Positions 52,748 through 61,427 of a DNA stretch of 64,000 bases are shown in pieces (within the stretch, counting starts at the first letter, position 1; every line of letters begins with the position of its first letter). This DNA comes from Bin55 sp963667455. Lineage in GTDB: Bacteria; Pseudomonadota; Gammaproteobacteria; Pseudomonadales; Azotimanducaceae. The notes below the pieces were generated by a model, which made no database searches, was not told where the DNA came from, and worked only from the letters and a program-made list of their open reading frames with translations. The position numbers were made by a program, and so were the translations under genes. The stretch covers positions 310,001 through 374,000 of the forward strand of contig CAXXFR010000013.1 in the NCBI GenBank assembly GCA_963667455.2, read 5' to 3'.

Positions 52748-53176
52748 GTGAAGACGCTAAGCACACGCCCAGAAGACGTGGTGCATGAGTGGTTTGTTGT
52801 TGACGCCTCGCGCTATACGCTTGGTCGTCTAGCTTCTGCAATTGCCGTGCGATTGCGCGGCAAGCACAAGCCCATCTTCACTCCCCATGTTGATACCGGC
52901 GACTACATCGTCGTGGTCAATGCCGAAAAGGTTCGTGTAACGGGACGCAAGGAAGAGGCGAAGACCTACTATCGCCACTCGGGATATCCGGGTGGAATCA
53001 AGTCTCGATCGCTCAGAGAGATGCGAAGCAAGCATCCCGAGCGCATTATCGAACTCGCGGTCAAGGGCATGCTTCCGAAGAATCCGCTTGGACGAGCAGT
53101 TGCACGCAAACTCAAGGTCTATGCAGGCAGCGAGCATCCTCACGGTGCGCAGGAGCCCAAGGAACTAACGCTCTAA
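52748..53176 (+). CDS. rplM: 50S ribosomal protein L13
   Basis: A 142-residue L13, exactly the E. coli length. It shows WFVVDASRYTLGRLASAIAVRL-type sequence, GDYIVVVNAEKVRVTG, YYRHSGYPGG and RAVARKLKVYAGSEHPH. Here a GTG start encodes MKTLSTRPEDVVHEW. It is followed after 25 bases by rpsI with a strong ribosome site. It begins the rplM-rpsI-petABC run. Confidence 0.98.
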   Translation: MKTLSTRPEDVVHEWFVVDASRYTLGRLASAIAVRLRGKHKPIFTPHVDTGDYIVVVNAEKVRVTGRKEEAKTYYRHSGYPGGIKSRSLREMRSKHPERIIELAVKGMLPKNPLGRAVARKLKVYAGSEHPHGAQEPKELTL

Positions 53177-53201
53177 CGGGCGACAACAAGGAGAAGAGAG
53201 C

Positions 53202-53594
53202 TTGGCAGTAGAAGGTGGATACGGAACAGGGCGGCGCAAAACCAGCACCGCGCGTGTCTTCCTGGAACCTGGAAACGGAAGGATCCTGGTCAACGGCGAG
53301 CCCGTCGACGAGTATTTCGGGAGAGAAACTGCACGAATGGTCGTTCGTCAACCGTTGGATGTGACGAACACCAACGATTCGGTCAGTCTTCGCGTGACTG
53401 TAAAAGGTGGGGGTAGTTCTGGACAAGCCGGTGCGATTCGGCATGGTATTGCACGAGCGTTGCTCGACTACAACGAAGACTTCAAAGCCAATTTACGTGG
53501 CGCGGGTTTTCTCACTCGCGATGATCGTGAAGTGGAACGCAAGAAAGTGGGTCTTCGAAAGGCGCGCAAGAGACCGCAATACTCGAAGCGCTGA
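53202..53594 (+). CDS. rpsI: 30S ribosomal protein S9
   Basis: A 130-residue S9, the E. coli length. Features are YGTGRRKTSTARVFLEPGNG, GGSSGQAGAIRHGIARAL and the basic C-terminal tail ending RKARKRPQYSKR, which contacts the P-site tRNA. The TTG start at 53202 has AAGGAG upstream. Confidence 0.98.
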   Translation: MAVEGGYGTGRRKTSTARVFLEPGNGRILVNGEPVDEYFGRETARMVVRQPLDVTNTNDSVSLRVTVKGGGSSGQAGAIRHGIARALLDYNEDFKANLRGAGFLTRDDREVERKKVGLRKARKRPQYSKR

Positions 53595-53692
53595 GATTGT
53601 CTTGGCCGTTTCATTGCAATTTGAGATCAAACCAGCCTGTTGATCAAAGTGTGGATTCGGACTCAGAGTTCGAGTAGGGGAAATACTTAGAC

Positions 53693-54301
53693 TTGGCGAC
53701 ATCATCTTCCAATCCGGTAACTCGTCGTTACCTACTCTTGTCCACATCGGCTGTGGCTGCTGTAGGAGCCGCTTTCGCGGTGGTTCCTTTCGTTCGGTCA
53801 TGGTCGCCTAGTGCGAAGGCACGGGCGTTGGGTGCGCCAGTTCGTGTTGACATTTCGAAACTGGGAGAAGGTGGCATTCTTGGCCCCCTTCCTGCCTGGA
53901 GAGGACAAGTCGTATTCGTGATCCATCGCCCTCAGGCCGTGCTGGATCGATTGATGAGGGAAAACAGCAAACTGGCTGATCCACTCTCCAAGAAAAGCAC
54001 TCAACCGGAGTATGCGACCAACGAATGGCGTTCTATCCGACCCGAGATAGGAGTATTTCTGGGTCTGTGCACACACCTCGGATGTTCGCCGCAGTACAAG
54101 GGGAAAGTCGAACCACAACCGTTTGACAGTACTTGGAAGGGTGGCTTCTTTTGTCCGTGTCACGGTTCGAAATTTGACTTGGCGGGACGAGTCGAGAAGA
54201 ACCTACCGGCACCAACCAATTTGGTAGTACCTCCCTATCGTTACGAATCCGAGAATGTGATTTGGATCGGCGAAGACCCGCAAAAAGAGGAGATTGCGTA
54301 G
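53693..54301 (+). CDS. petA: Ubiquinol-cytochrome c reductase iron-sulfur subunit
   Basis: A 202-residue Rieske protein of the cytochrome bc1 complex. It has a twin-arginine-type N-terminus (TRRYLLLSTSAVAAVGAAF) serving as membrane anchor, and the cluster-binding motifs CTHLGC and CPCHGSKFD near residues 124 and 155. It moves electrons from quinol to cytochrome c1. TTG 53693 is the only start that keeps the twin-arginine region. Its TAG overlaps the petB GTG. Confidence 0.95.
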   Translation: MATSSSNPVTRRYLLLSTSAVAAVGAAFAVVPFVRSWSPSAKARALGAPVRVDISKLGEGGILGPLPAWRGQVVFVIHRPQAVLDRLMRENSKLADPLSKKSTQPEYATNEWRSIRPEIGVFLGLCTHLGCSPQYKGKVEPQPFDSTWKGGFFCPCHGSKFDLAGRVEKNLPAPTNLVVPPYRYESENVIWIGEDPQKEEIA

Positions 54302-55563
54302 TGAGCGAGTCTACTGATCGCCAGGGTTTTCTCTCCAAGTGCCGCACTTGGATCGACACCCGATTTCCGTGGACCGACACCCTAGAACGACACGCCACCA
54401 AGTACTACGCACCTAGAAACTTCAATTTCTGGTACGTCTTTGGAGCACTGGCGGCGTTCGTACTGATACTGCAGCTAGCCACTGGCCTGTGGCTGACGAT
54501 GACCTACGAACCGACGGGAGAGGGTGCGTTCCGCTCCGTCGAATACACCATGCGAGAGGTTGAGTTCGGCTGGTTGATTCGCTATCTGCATTCGACCGGA
54601 GCATCGGCGTTTTTTGTTGTGGTTTACATCCACATGTTCCGGGGCTTCGCCTATGGCTCCTACCGTGCTCCGCGGGAATTGATCTGGCTGATCGGAATGG
54701 GCATTTACTTGGTGCTCATGGCCGAGGGATTTTTTGGCTACCTGTTGCCGTGGGGCAACATGTCCTATTGGGGTGCACAAGTGATCGTTTCGCTCGTCGG
54801 GGCGATTCCGTTCTTCGGACCGGACTTGATGGAGTGGGTCCGAGGCGACTTTGTGATGTCCGGGATCACTCTCAACCGCTTCTTCGCCTTACATGTGTTT
54901 GCGTTGCCGGGTGCATTGGTTGTGCTGGTCTTCGTCCACATCATCGCCTTGCACCATGTCGGTTCGAACAATCCGGACGGCATCGAGATCAAAGCGAAAA
55001 AAGACGAAAAGGGCGTTCCGTTGGACGGAATTCCTTTCCATCCGTACTACACCGTTCACGACTTCTTTGCCATCGTCGTGTTCCTGATTCTGTTCTGTGC
55101 GGTCGTGTTTTTTGCACCCGAGATGTTCGGCTACTTCATTGAGAAGCCGAATTTCGAAATTGCAAATCCGCTGAAGACGCCGGAACACATTGCCCCAGTC
55201 TGGTACTACACGCCGTTCTACGCAATGCTGCGAGCCGCAACCTTCCCGTTGTTCACGGTTGATGCGAAATTCTGGGGATTGGTCGTGATGGCTGGAGCAA
55301 TTCTCATTCCAGCAGCGCTGCCGTGGCTCGACAAGAGCCCCGTTCGATCCATCCGGTACAAAGGAAGGATTTCGAAGCTCATGCTGGGACTGTTTGTTAT
55401 CAGCTTTGTGGTCTTGGGATACTTGGGAACCATTCCTCCATCGCCATTTGCAACTCTCCTCGCGCAGATTGGGACCATCATTTATTTCGCCTACTTCTTG
55501 CTCATGCCTTGGTACACCAGCGTGGAGAAGACTAAGCCTGAACCTGATCGGGTTACCGGGTAA
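54301..55563 (+). CDS. petB: Cytochrome b of the bc1 complex
   Basis: A 420-residue membrane protein with the N-terminal four-helix heme-binding half and C-terminal half. It has FWYVFGALAAFVLILQLATGLWL, RYLHSTGASAFF with the heme His, LLPWGNMSYWGAQV (the Qo-site region), the second heme His pair in RFFALHVFALPG and VFVHIIALH, and the PEW-equivalent APVWYYTPFYAMLR. GTG 54301 overlaps the petA stop (TAGTG); the open frame from 54262 overlaps petA. The next gene, petC, begins 20 bases later. Confidence 0.96.
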   Translation: MSESTDRQGFLSKCRTWIDTRFPWTDTLERHATKYYAPRNFNFWYVFGALAAFVLILQLATGLWLTMTYEPTGEGAFRSVEYTMREVEFGWLIRYLHSTGASAFFVVVYIHMFRGFAYGSYRAPRELIWLIGMGIYLVLMAEGFFGYLLPWGNMSYWGAQVIVSLVGAIPFFGPDLMEWVRGDFVMSGITLNRFFALHVFALPGALVVLVFVHIIALHHVGSNNPDGIEIKAKKDEKGVPLDGIPFHPYYTVHDFFAIVVFLILFCAVVFFAPEMFGYFIEKPNFEIANPLKTPEHIAPVWYYTPFYAMLRAATFPLFTVDAKFWGLVVMAGAILIPAALPWLDKSPVRSIRYKGRISKLMLGLFVISFVVLGYLGTIPPSPFATLLAQIGTIIYFAYFLLMPWYTSVEKTKPEPDRVTG

Positions 55564-55583
55564 CGGTAGGAACGGAGGCGATC

Positions 55584-56426
55584 ATGAAGCAGGTTGTGTG
55601 CGGAATCCTGGTCTTGCTGTTCTGCGGTTTTTCGATGAGCGTTGCCGCGGCATCGGGTTCCACGTGGGAAATGGAGAAGATGAAGCCCGATCTGAACGAC
55701 ACTGCTTCGTTGCAAAGAGGACTCGGGCTCTACGCAAACTTCTGCATCGGTTGCCACTCTCTACAGTATCAACGCTACGAACGGACCGCCGCTGACTTGG
55801 GAGACATCCCTCACGACTTGATGCTCGAGCAGGTGATCTTTACCGATCAGCCTATCGGCGACTACATGACCACCTCCATGTCGGAGGAAGACGCAAAGAG
55901 ATGGTTTGGAGCAGCCCCTCCGGATTTGACAATGGTCACGCGAGTGCGCAGTCCGAAATGGGTGTACAACTTCCTCAAGACCTTCTATGTCGATGAATCA
56001 CGTCCTTTTGGCGTGAACAACAAGGTGTTCCCCAACGTCGGCATGCCTCATGTCTTGCTGCCGTTGCAAGGAATCAGCGAGGAAGTCTGTTATGGCTACA
56101 CGGCAGTCGACATTCTCAATCGTCGCGGTTCGATCAATGCTGCGATCCAGGAAGGAAAGCAAGACGAAGTGGATCAGAAAGAGGGTCGAATCGAGAACTG
56201 TCCTGAAGTTAGAACGATTCCGGGGTCCGGCTTGTACTCGGTCGAGGAATTTGATCAAGCTGCATTCGACTTGGCCAATTTTCTGCACTATGTGAGCGAC
56301 CCATCGCGTCAGCAGCGTCAGAGAATGGGCGTTTGGGTCATCGGCTTTCTCTTGGTATTGCTGGTATTTGCATTTTTCCTGAACCGCGAGTATTGGAAAG
56401 AAATTCATCGCGACGATTCCGATTGA
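55584..56426 (+). CDS. petC: Cytochrome c1
   Basis: A 280-residue c-type cytochrome of the bc1 complex. A signal peptide (CGILVLLFCGFSMSVAAA) precedes the heme motif CIGCHS (Cys54, Cys57, His58). The axial Met is expected near VGMPHVLLP. A C-terminal membrane anchor (MGVWVIGFLLVLLVFAFFLNREYW) tethers it. It receives electrons from the Rieske head domain and passes them to soluble cytochromes. Confidence 0.95.
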   Translation: MKQVVCGILVLLFCGFSMSVAAASGSTWEMEKMKPDLNDTASLQRGLGLYANFCIGCHSLQYQRYERTAADLGDIPHDLMLEQVIFTDQPIGDYMTTSMSEEDAKRWFGAAPPDLTMVTRVRSPKWVYNFLKTFYVDESRPFGVNNKVFPNVGMPHVLLPLQGISEEVCYGYTAVDILNRRGSINAAIQEGKQDEVDQKEGRIENCPEVRTIPGSGLYSVEEFDQAAFDLANFLHYVSDPSRQQRQRMGVWVIGFLLVLLVFAFFLNREYWKEIHRDDSD

Positions 56427-56456
56427 CAAACCTCTAGTTCAAACAGGGTAAGACGT

Positions 56457-57092
56457 ATGAGCATTTCCGGACGTCGGACCCCCATGATTCTCTGGTCCAC
56501 CGGTACAGACCAGTACAGTCACCGGGTTCGAATCGTATTGGCCGAAAAGCGCATCTTGGTCAATCAGAAGCGGGTTGACAAAGACGATCTGGATGCAATC
56601 GATGCACCAGAAACCCCGCCAGAGCAAATCCCGACGCTGGTGGATCGGGACCTCTTTCTCTTTCATAGTCTTGTGATCATGGAGTACCTGGACGAACGGT
56701 ATCCACATCCACCATTGCTTCCCGTGTATCCGGTTGCCCGGGCTGAATCGCGACTAATGATTCACCAGATCGAAACACAGTGGTCGGAACGCGTGGACCT
56801 GCTCACCGGCAAGGGAGTGAGGAAGACCCAAAGGGATCGTGCTCGAACCGAATTACGAGAAAGCGTGATTTCCTTTGCGCACTCGCTGCAAGACTCCAAA
56901 TTCTTGATGAGCAACGATTTCACGATTGTGGACTGTTGCACGGCCCCAGTGCTGTGGAGACTGGAGTATCTTGGCATCAAGTTGCCGACGCGTCAGACAC
57001 GGAATCTTCGCCGCTACATGAACAACGTCTTTTCTCGCGAGTCTTTTCGCATGAGCCTGAGCGAGGAGGAAGAGGAGATGCGAAGCGCTTGA
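56457..57092 (+). CDS. sspA: Stringent starvation protein A
   Basis: A 211-residue GST-fold protein that binds RNA polymerase in E. coli. It has the thioredoxin-like half (ILWSTGTDQYSHRVRIVLAEK, EQIPTLVDRDLFLFHSLVIMEYLDERYPHPPL) and the all-helical half. No catalytic Cys or Ser of active GST is expected. Starts with ATG 56457 after a 30-base gap from petC. Its TGA overlaps the sspB TTG. Confidence 0.94.
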   Translation: MSISGRRTPMILWSTGTDQYSHRVRIVLAEKRILVNQKRVDKDDLDAIDAPETPPEQIPTLVDRDLFLFHSLVIMEYLDERYPHPPLLPVYPVARAESRLMIHQIETQWSERVDLLTGKGVRKTQRDRARTELRESVISFAHSLQDSKFLMSNDFTIVDCCTAPVLWRLEYLGIKLPTRQTRNLRRYMNNVFSRESFRMSLSEEEEEMRSA

Positions 57093-57478
57093 CTTCCTTC
57101 CGGTGGTATCTGGTCGACGCGCTCATTCGATGGTTGATTGATAACCGGTGCACTCCCTATCTGGTCATCAAGTGCGACATGCCTGGTGTGCACGTTCCAG
57201 AGGAGTATGTTCAGAACAATCAGATTGTGCTCAACGTTTCCGCACAAGCCGTTAACAACTTCTCGTTGGGAGCGGATGGTCTGGAATTTGACACGCGATT
57301 CAAGGGCGTTCCCCATCACATCCAAGCACCAGCTGGAGCGATCATTGGAGTGCACGCCAAAGAAGGGAACTACGTCGTCACTTTAGAGCCCGAATTCGAC
57401 GGTGAAGCCGCTGAGGATGAGACGGAGTCCACCCAAGAAGAGCCAGCTAGTAGGCCCAAACTGAAATTCGTTGACTAG
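57089..57478 (+). CDS. sspB: Stringent starvation protein B (ClpXP adaptor)
   Basis: A 129-residue SspB. The N-terminal peptide-binding fold is DALIRWLIDNRCTPYLVIKCDMPGV with QNNQIVLNVSAQAVNNFSLG, and the acidic linker ends in the ClpX-binding tail RPKLKFVD, close to the XB motif. It tethers ssrA-tagged proteins to ClpXP. TTG 57089 overlaps the sspA stop (TTGA), which also explains why the longer open frame of 232 codons is not used. Confidence 0.94.
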   Translation: MTSFRWYLVDALIRWLIDNRCTPYLVIKCDMPGVHVPEEYVQNNQIVLNVSAQAVNNFSLGADGLEFDTRFKGVPHHIQAPAGAIIGVHAKEGNYVVTLEPEFDGEAAEDETESTQEEPASRPKLKFVD

Positions 57479-57496
57479 ATTCTCGGACGAACTGCT

Positions 57497-58063
57497 TTAG
57501 TCCACATAGTCGAAGACTACGACGACTTTCTTCACACCTCGAACGAAGCGAGCTTGCTGCACATAGGCGGCTCCCTCCGCTCGCGTAGCAACGCCCAGCA
57601 AGTACACCGCGCCTTTCTCGACCACGACTTTCATTTGGTTTCCGTAGTTTTGGTTGACTTCGGCCAGTTCGTTTCGAACAGCAACCGCGATCCTCGAGTC
57701 GGCTAATCGACCGGGCAACGTTCTGACCGGCTCTGTCGTTAATTGGTTTTCCACTGCTCGAACATGCTGGATTCGCAATGCCGCCAAGCCCGCATCGCTT
57801 GCTCGTTCGTTGGTTGCCACCTGACCCGTGAGCAAGACTTTGCCGTTGAACACGGTTACTCGTACTCGCTCGTCGCGGCGTTGACCCAGCGTGCGTAACA
57901 CGGCTCTCTCGACTTGCGAATGAATACGAGAGTCTTCCACCAATTCGCCGGGAGAGCGATTTGGACCTTGGGCCGGGACTGATGCGCAACTGCTGAGAAA
58001 AATCGAGGTTGCAAATGCCGCGAGAAGAAGAGTTGCAACTTGCGCGAAGTGTCGTTTCAACAT
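57497..58063 (-). CDS. dolP: DolP (YraP): division/outer-membrane BON-domain lipoprotein
   Basis: A 188-residue lipoprotein with lipobox LSSC (Cys26) and two BON domains (about residues 45-110 and 115-185; VTVFNGKVLLTGQVATNE and MKVVVEKGAVYLLGVATRAE). In E. coli DolP sits at division sites and supports outer-membrane integrity. It lies eight bases after lpoA on the same strand; yraN and diaA, which separate them in E. coli, are absent. Confidence 0.93.
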   Translation of the reverse strand: MLKRHFAQVATLLLAAFATSIFLSSCASVPAQGPNRSPGELVEDSRIHSQVERAVLRTLGQRRDERVRVTVFNGKVLLTGQVATNERASDAGLAALRIQHVRAVENQLTTEPVRTLPGRLADSRIAVAVRNELAEVNQNYGNQMKVVVEKGAVYLLGVATRAEGAAYVQQARFVRGVKKVVVVFDYVD

Positions 58064-58071
58064 ACCGATTC

Positions 58072-59880
58072 CTAGAGGAGCGTCTTCGATTCTTGGAACG
58101 TTGGAGTGTCTGGTGCAGCCACCAATCCGGTGTCGTCCACCTGACCCCAGATGGGTAGCCGAGAGATCACTCCGTGCTCTTTCATGGAGAGCATGCCGGT
58201 GTGGCCATAGATGGGCTCTCCTCGCTTGAGAGTTGTCAAGTTAAGAGCGACTTTGTAGGCGTCCGAACCAAAGACATACAACGGGAACAATACTTCCGCA
58301 TCCGAAAAGGATGTTCGCAACGAGTGTGTCAGGTCGGAAGAGTAAATCAGTGCAGGCATGCTCGTAAACGTCGTACCCGTGGTGTATTCGTTTCCGCCAT
58401 CGCTGTCTCGAAACGTCGGTTCAGCCGCCAATATTGGGATCTCGCCGGCGAAGTGGTAGTGCATGGCAGCCGCAAGAGAATCAAACTCGTCAATGTTGAC
58501 GAAAGCAACGACAGCATCGATGTCGTCGCGCCTTCTTGCCGTGAATTGGATCTTTCCCGAGGCGATTCTTTGAATGTCTTCGTGGCGAAGATTGCTCTGC
58601 GCTACGTGGAGCATTTCCGCGACCTCACTCGTAATGTTGGTCAGGTCATTGAGAACGGTCTCGTCCACGACTTCCACGTTGTTCGGCAATTGCGACTTGA
58701 ATGAGACCGATGCGCGGGCTGCCCAAAACTCGCTTCCAATGACCAGGAGAACTCGTTTGATTCGCAAGTCGACAAGCTTTTGTGCAATAGCGAGTGCATC
58801 GTCTTCGACGACTATCGCGAGCTGATATGAGTGGGTGTTGTAAATCGTGGCTTCAGCCACACGGTTGAGAGCAATGATCGGAACGTCGAGAGTGTCTCCT
58901 TTGACAACTGTTCGAACACGATCCTTGTCAAGTGGTCCGATAATCACATCCACACCTTCGGTTATCGCACGATCAAGTAGCGATGTCATGCTGGAGCGCT
59001 CCGTGTCATACAGCGTGACTCTGACATCTTGATTGGCGGCACTGCTCAAGTGGTGCAAATGAGAGCTCAAGAATCCGTTTCTGATAGCGGTTGCCGCACT
59101 GGATAGTGGACCAGACTGCGGCAGCATGAGTGCGATGTGCCGAGGTGGCTCGCTTACAACCTGCAAGTAGTTCGGCGGAAAACTGGAAGCGAGATGTTGA
59201 GGTTTGAGCTCGCGCCACAGCCGGAAGGCCTTATTGCGTTGTTCGGAAGTGAGGGATTGTTGTGCAATGGACGCTAGGTTCCACCAATCCTGCGCATCCG
59301 AAGTTGCGGTTCGTGAAAACCCATCACTTCGATAGATGCATTGGCTCGACACGATTTCCCAGATTCTTCGTGCCCAGTACTGTCGATCTGGATCCCCCAC
59401 CGGAGAGAAACTCGAGAGGACGTCCACCGCAGCCTGGCAGTCTCCAAGAGTCCCATGCATGTGGGATTCGAGCAATGACTGAACCTTCGCTTCAACATAG
59501 TTGGTAGGAGTGAGTTCCTGAACTTGTCGAATTGCGCTGGCCGGATTGTCGTTGAAGTCGATAGCGGCTTGAACGCATTGCTGTTCAAAGGGAGACCGGA
59601 GCGCTTCTCCTTGAAGTTCTGTCGCTTCCAATCGATCTTCGAGCATCGCTGTGGCTTCTTCTGAACGCCCAGTCGAGTACAAGTCACCGAGTGTATCGAT
59701 CAAATCGGGGTGGAGAATTTCGAGCTCGAACCCACTATCCGAGGGATCGAAGCGAGTTGTTCCGTCAGCTGAAGGGTCGTTGACAGGAGTTGCTACTCGT
59801 GTACTCTGGCAACCTCCGCAGAGCACACACATTGCGATGCAGACTAGCCCGAATACAGCCCAGACCGGTCGGTTGTACAT
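58072..59880 (-). CDS. lpoA: Penicillin-binding protein activator LpoA
   Basis: A 602-residue outer-membrane lipoprotein that activates PBP1A. The signal peptide ends in LCGGC (Cys24). An N-terminal TPR-like helical domain is followed by a periplasmic-binding-protein-like domain from about residue 250 (HIALMLPQSGPLSSAATAIRNGF, DVIIGPLDKDRVRTVVKG). ATG 59880 (MYNRPVWAVFG) is chosen; ATG 59895 is an alternative. It is divergent from rsmI and their 5' ends overlap by about 40 bases. Confidence 0.93.
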   Translation of the reverse strand: MYNRPVWAVFGLVCIAMCVLCGGCQSTRVATPVNDPSADGTTRFDPSDSGFELEILHPDLIDTLGDLYSTGRSEEATAMLEDRLEATELQGEALRSPFEQQCVQAAIDFNDNPASAIRQVQELTPTNYVEAKVQSLLESHMHGTLGDCQAAVDVLSSFSPVGDPDRQYWARRIWEIVSSQCIYRSDGFSRTATSDAQDWWNLASIAQQSLTSEQRNKAFRLWRELKPQHLASSFPPNYLQVVSEPPRHIALMLPQSGPLSSAATAIRNGFLSSHLHHLSSAANQDVRVTLYDTERSSMTSLLDRAITEGVDVIIGPLDKDRVRTVVKGDTLDVPIIALNRVAEATIYNTHSYQLAIVVEDDALAIAQKLVDLRIKRVLLVIGSEFWAARASVSFKSQLPNNVEVVDETVLNDLTNITSEVAEMLHVAQSNLRHEDIQRIASGKIQFTARRRDDIDAVVAFVNIDEFDSLAAAMHYHFAGEIPILAAEPTFRDSDGGNEYTTGTTFTSMPALIYSSDLTHSLRTSFSDAEVLFPLYVFGSDAYKVALNLTTLKRGEPIYGHTGMLSMKEHGVISRLPIWGQVDDTGLVAAPDTPTFQESKTLL

Positions 59881-60694
59881 AGTAGCTACGCACATTGGAA
59901 ACCTCGAAGATACATCAGCGAGAGCGATTCGAGTTCTTCGCAGTGTGGATCGCATTGCATGTGAGAGCGTTCGTCGAGCACAGATACTACTGAATCACTT
60001 CGACATACCCTTTGACAAGAACGGTCTGATTCGTCTCGATGATGCTCACGAGGATGCAGCGACGGATCGCGTCGTAACAGCGCTACAGGCTGGGGAGGAC
60101 GTTGCTTTGGTAAGCGATGCCGGCACGCCTCTGATCTCCGATCCAGGCTTTCTGGTGGTTCGCAAGTCGTTTGATCTCGGTATTCATGTGGTGCCCGTGT
60201 CAGGTCCAAGTTCGATCACGACCATTGCTTCCGTAAGCCCAATTCCCCTCAATCAGTTTCAGTTTGTTGGCTTTCTGAAAACGAGCGGCTCAACCAGACG
60301 CAAGCAGCTGTTCGAATTGGGTGCCTCGACAGTACCGACAATATTCTTCGAAACGGCAAACCGGATGTTGGCGGTGTTGGAGGTGATGCAGGAGCTTGGT
60401 CTCGGCAACAGGGATCTGTGTCTCGGCCGGGAATTGACCAAGACCTATGAGGAATTGCTCTACGGAACTGTTGATCAAGTCCGTGAAGAACTGGGTGATA
60501 GAGGCGAAGTCTTGGGCGAATTCGTTGGAGTGTTGGGGGGATCCGATGATTCTTCTTCGCATCGCAATGCCGACGAACTCATCCAGCAGTTGCTACCGCA
60601 TCTTCAAGTGCCACAGATTGCACGGATCGTTGCAAACTTGACCGATCTTGACCGGCGCACCGCCTATCAGCGTGCAATGGAACTCCGTAGCTAG
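59837..60694 (+). CDS. rsmI: 16S rRNA 2'-O-methyltransferase RsmI
   Basis: A 285-residue tetrapyrrole-methylase-fold enzyme that methylates C1402 of 16S rRNA. Motifs: LYIVATHIGNLEDTSARAIRVL (family TPIGNLEDIT; here His replaces Pro), VALVSDAGTPLISDPGFLVV and PGPSSITTIA-like VSGPSSITTIA. ATG 59837 gives a 12-residue leader before LYIV; TTG 59873 is the shorter option. Its start region overlaps lpoA's on the other strand. Downstream lies the RNase P RNA. Confidence 0.94.
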   Translation: MQTSPNTAQTGRLYIVATHIGNLEDTSARAIRVLRSVDRIACESVRRAQILLNHFDIPFDKNGLIRLDDAHEDAATDRVVTALQAGEDVALVSDAGTPLISDPGFLVVRKSFDLGIHVVPVSGPSSITTIASVSPIPLNQFQFVGFLKTSGSTRRKQLFELGASTVPTIFFETANRMLAVLEVMQELGLGNRDLCLGRELTKTYEELLYGTVDQVREELGDRGEVLGEFVGVLGGSDDSSSHRNADELIQQLLPHLQVPQIARIVANLTDLDRRTAYQRAMELRS

Positions 60695-60710
60695 TTGTCA
60701 TAGTATCTGC

Positions 60711-61055
60711 GGAGAGACGGCTAGGCGATCGCCGATGGAGCAAGTATTCATCGGAGGAAAGTCCGGGCTCCACAGGACAGAGCGCCAGGTAACACCTGGG
60801 AAGCGCGAGCTTACGGCAAGTGCAACAGAAAACAAACCGCCACGCGTAGCGTGGTAAGGGTGAAATGGTGCGGTAAGAGCGCACCGCGTACTCTGGCAAC
60901 AGAGTCGGCAAGGTAAACCCCGCTCGGAGCAAGGCCAAATAGAGATCGAATCACGTGGTCCGCGTGCGGTTCGGGTAGGCTGCTTGAGGTGCATGGCGAC
61001 ATGCATCCCAGATGAATGATCGTCCACGACAGAACCCGGCTTAACGGCCGTCTCC
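60711..61055 (+). ncRNA. rnpB: RNase P RNA component (class A)
   Basis: The catalytic RNA that trims 5' leaders of tRNA precursors. The closing P1 helix is GAGACGGC near 60713 pairing GCCGTCTC at 61047-61054. Conserved blocks: GAGGAAAGTCCGGGC (CR-I) near 60755, GGTAAGAGCGCACCG near 60872, GGCAAGGTAAACCCC near 60907, and GACAGAACCCGGCTTA (CR-V) near 61028. The order rsmI-rnpB-dcw matches Pseudomonas. No T-rich terminator is evident just after it. Confidence 0.95.
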
Positions 61056-61427
61056 TAGCCCGGGACTGTCCACTGTAACGTGCGCAGTCCTGGCCGTGGA
61101 CCCGCAGTGGACTTCTCACCGCTCAGAAGGAGTGCCGTTGGCATAACTTTCTCCACGTTACGCAGCCTCAATCGACGTAGATCTGCACTCTGGATCTCAA
61201 GCTACTGCGATGTCAATTCCCTTTTCAGCATCGATTGACAAAAACTCAGTTTGTCAGGTGCTTGTACGGATCGCAATCATTAAGTAATATTTGAGCATCT
61301 GTGCGGGTCTTCATGGATTGATAGACCCCGCTGATCGTATGGGCGTGAATTCCACGGAATGGAGGCAAATGCGAATTTCACGTAGGCCTTTCGCCAGCGC
61401 TACGCATGCATGCGAGGCGGGCCGAAA
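61056..61427. other. Gap between rnpB and rsmH, mraZ absent
   Basis: About 370 bases with no supported gene. mraZ, usual just upstream of rsmH, is missing, and I see no TGGG-type tandem MraZ boxes. The gap holds a candidate promoter (61262-61290). Confidence 0.55.
61262..61290 (+). promoter_or_regulatory. Candidate sigma-70 promoter for the division cluster
   Basis: TTGTAC (61262-61267) and TAATAT (61285-61290) with a 17-base spacer, about 140 bases before rsmH. A TTGACA at 61235 has no matching -10 at the right distance. Confidence 0.5.
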
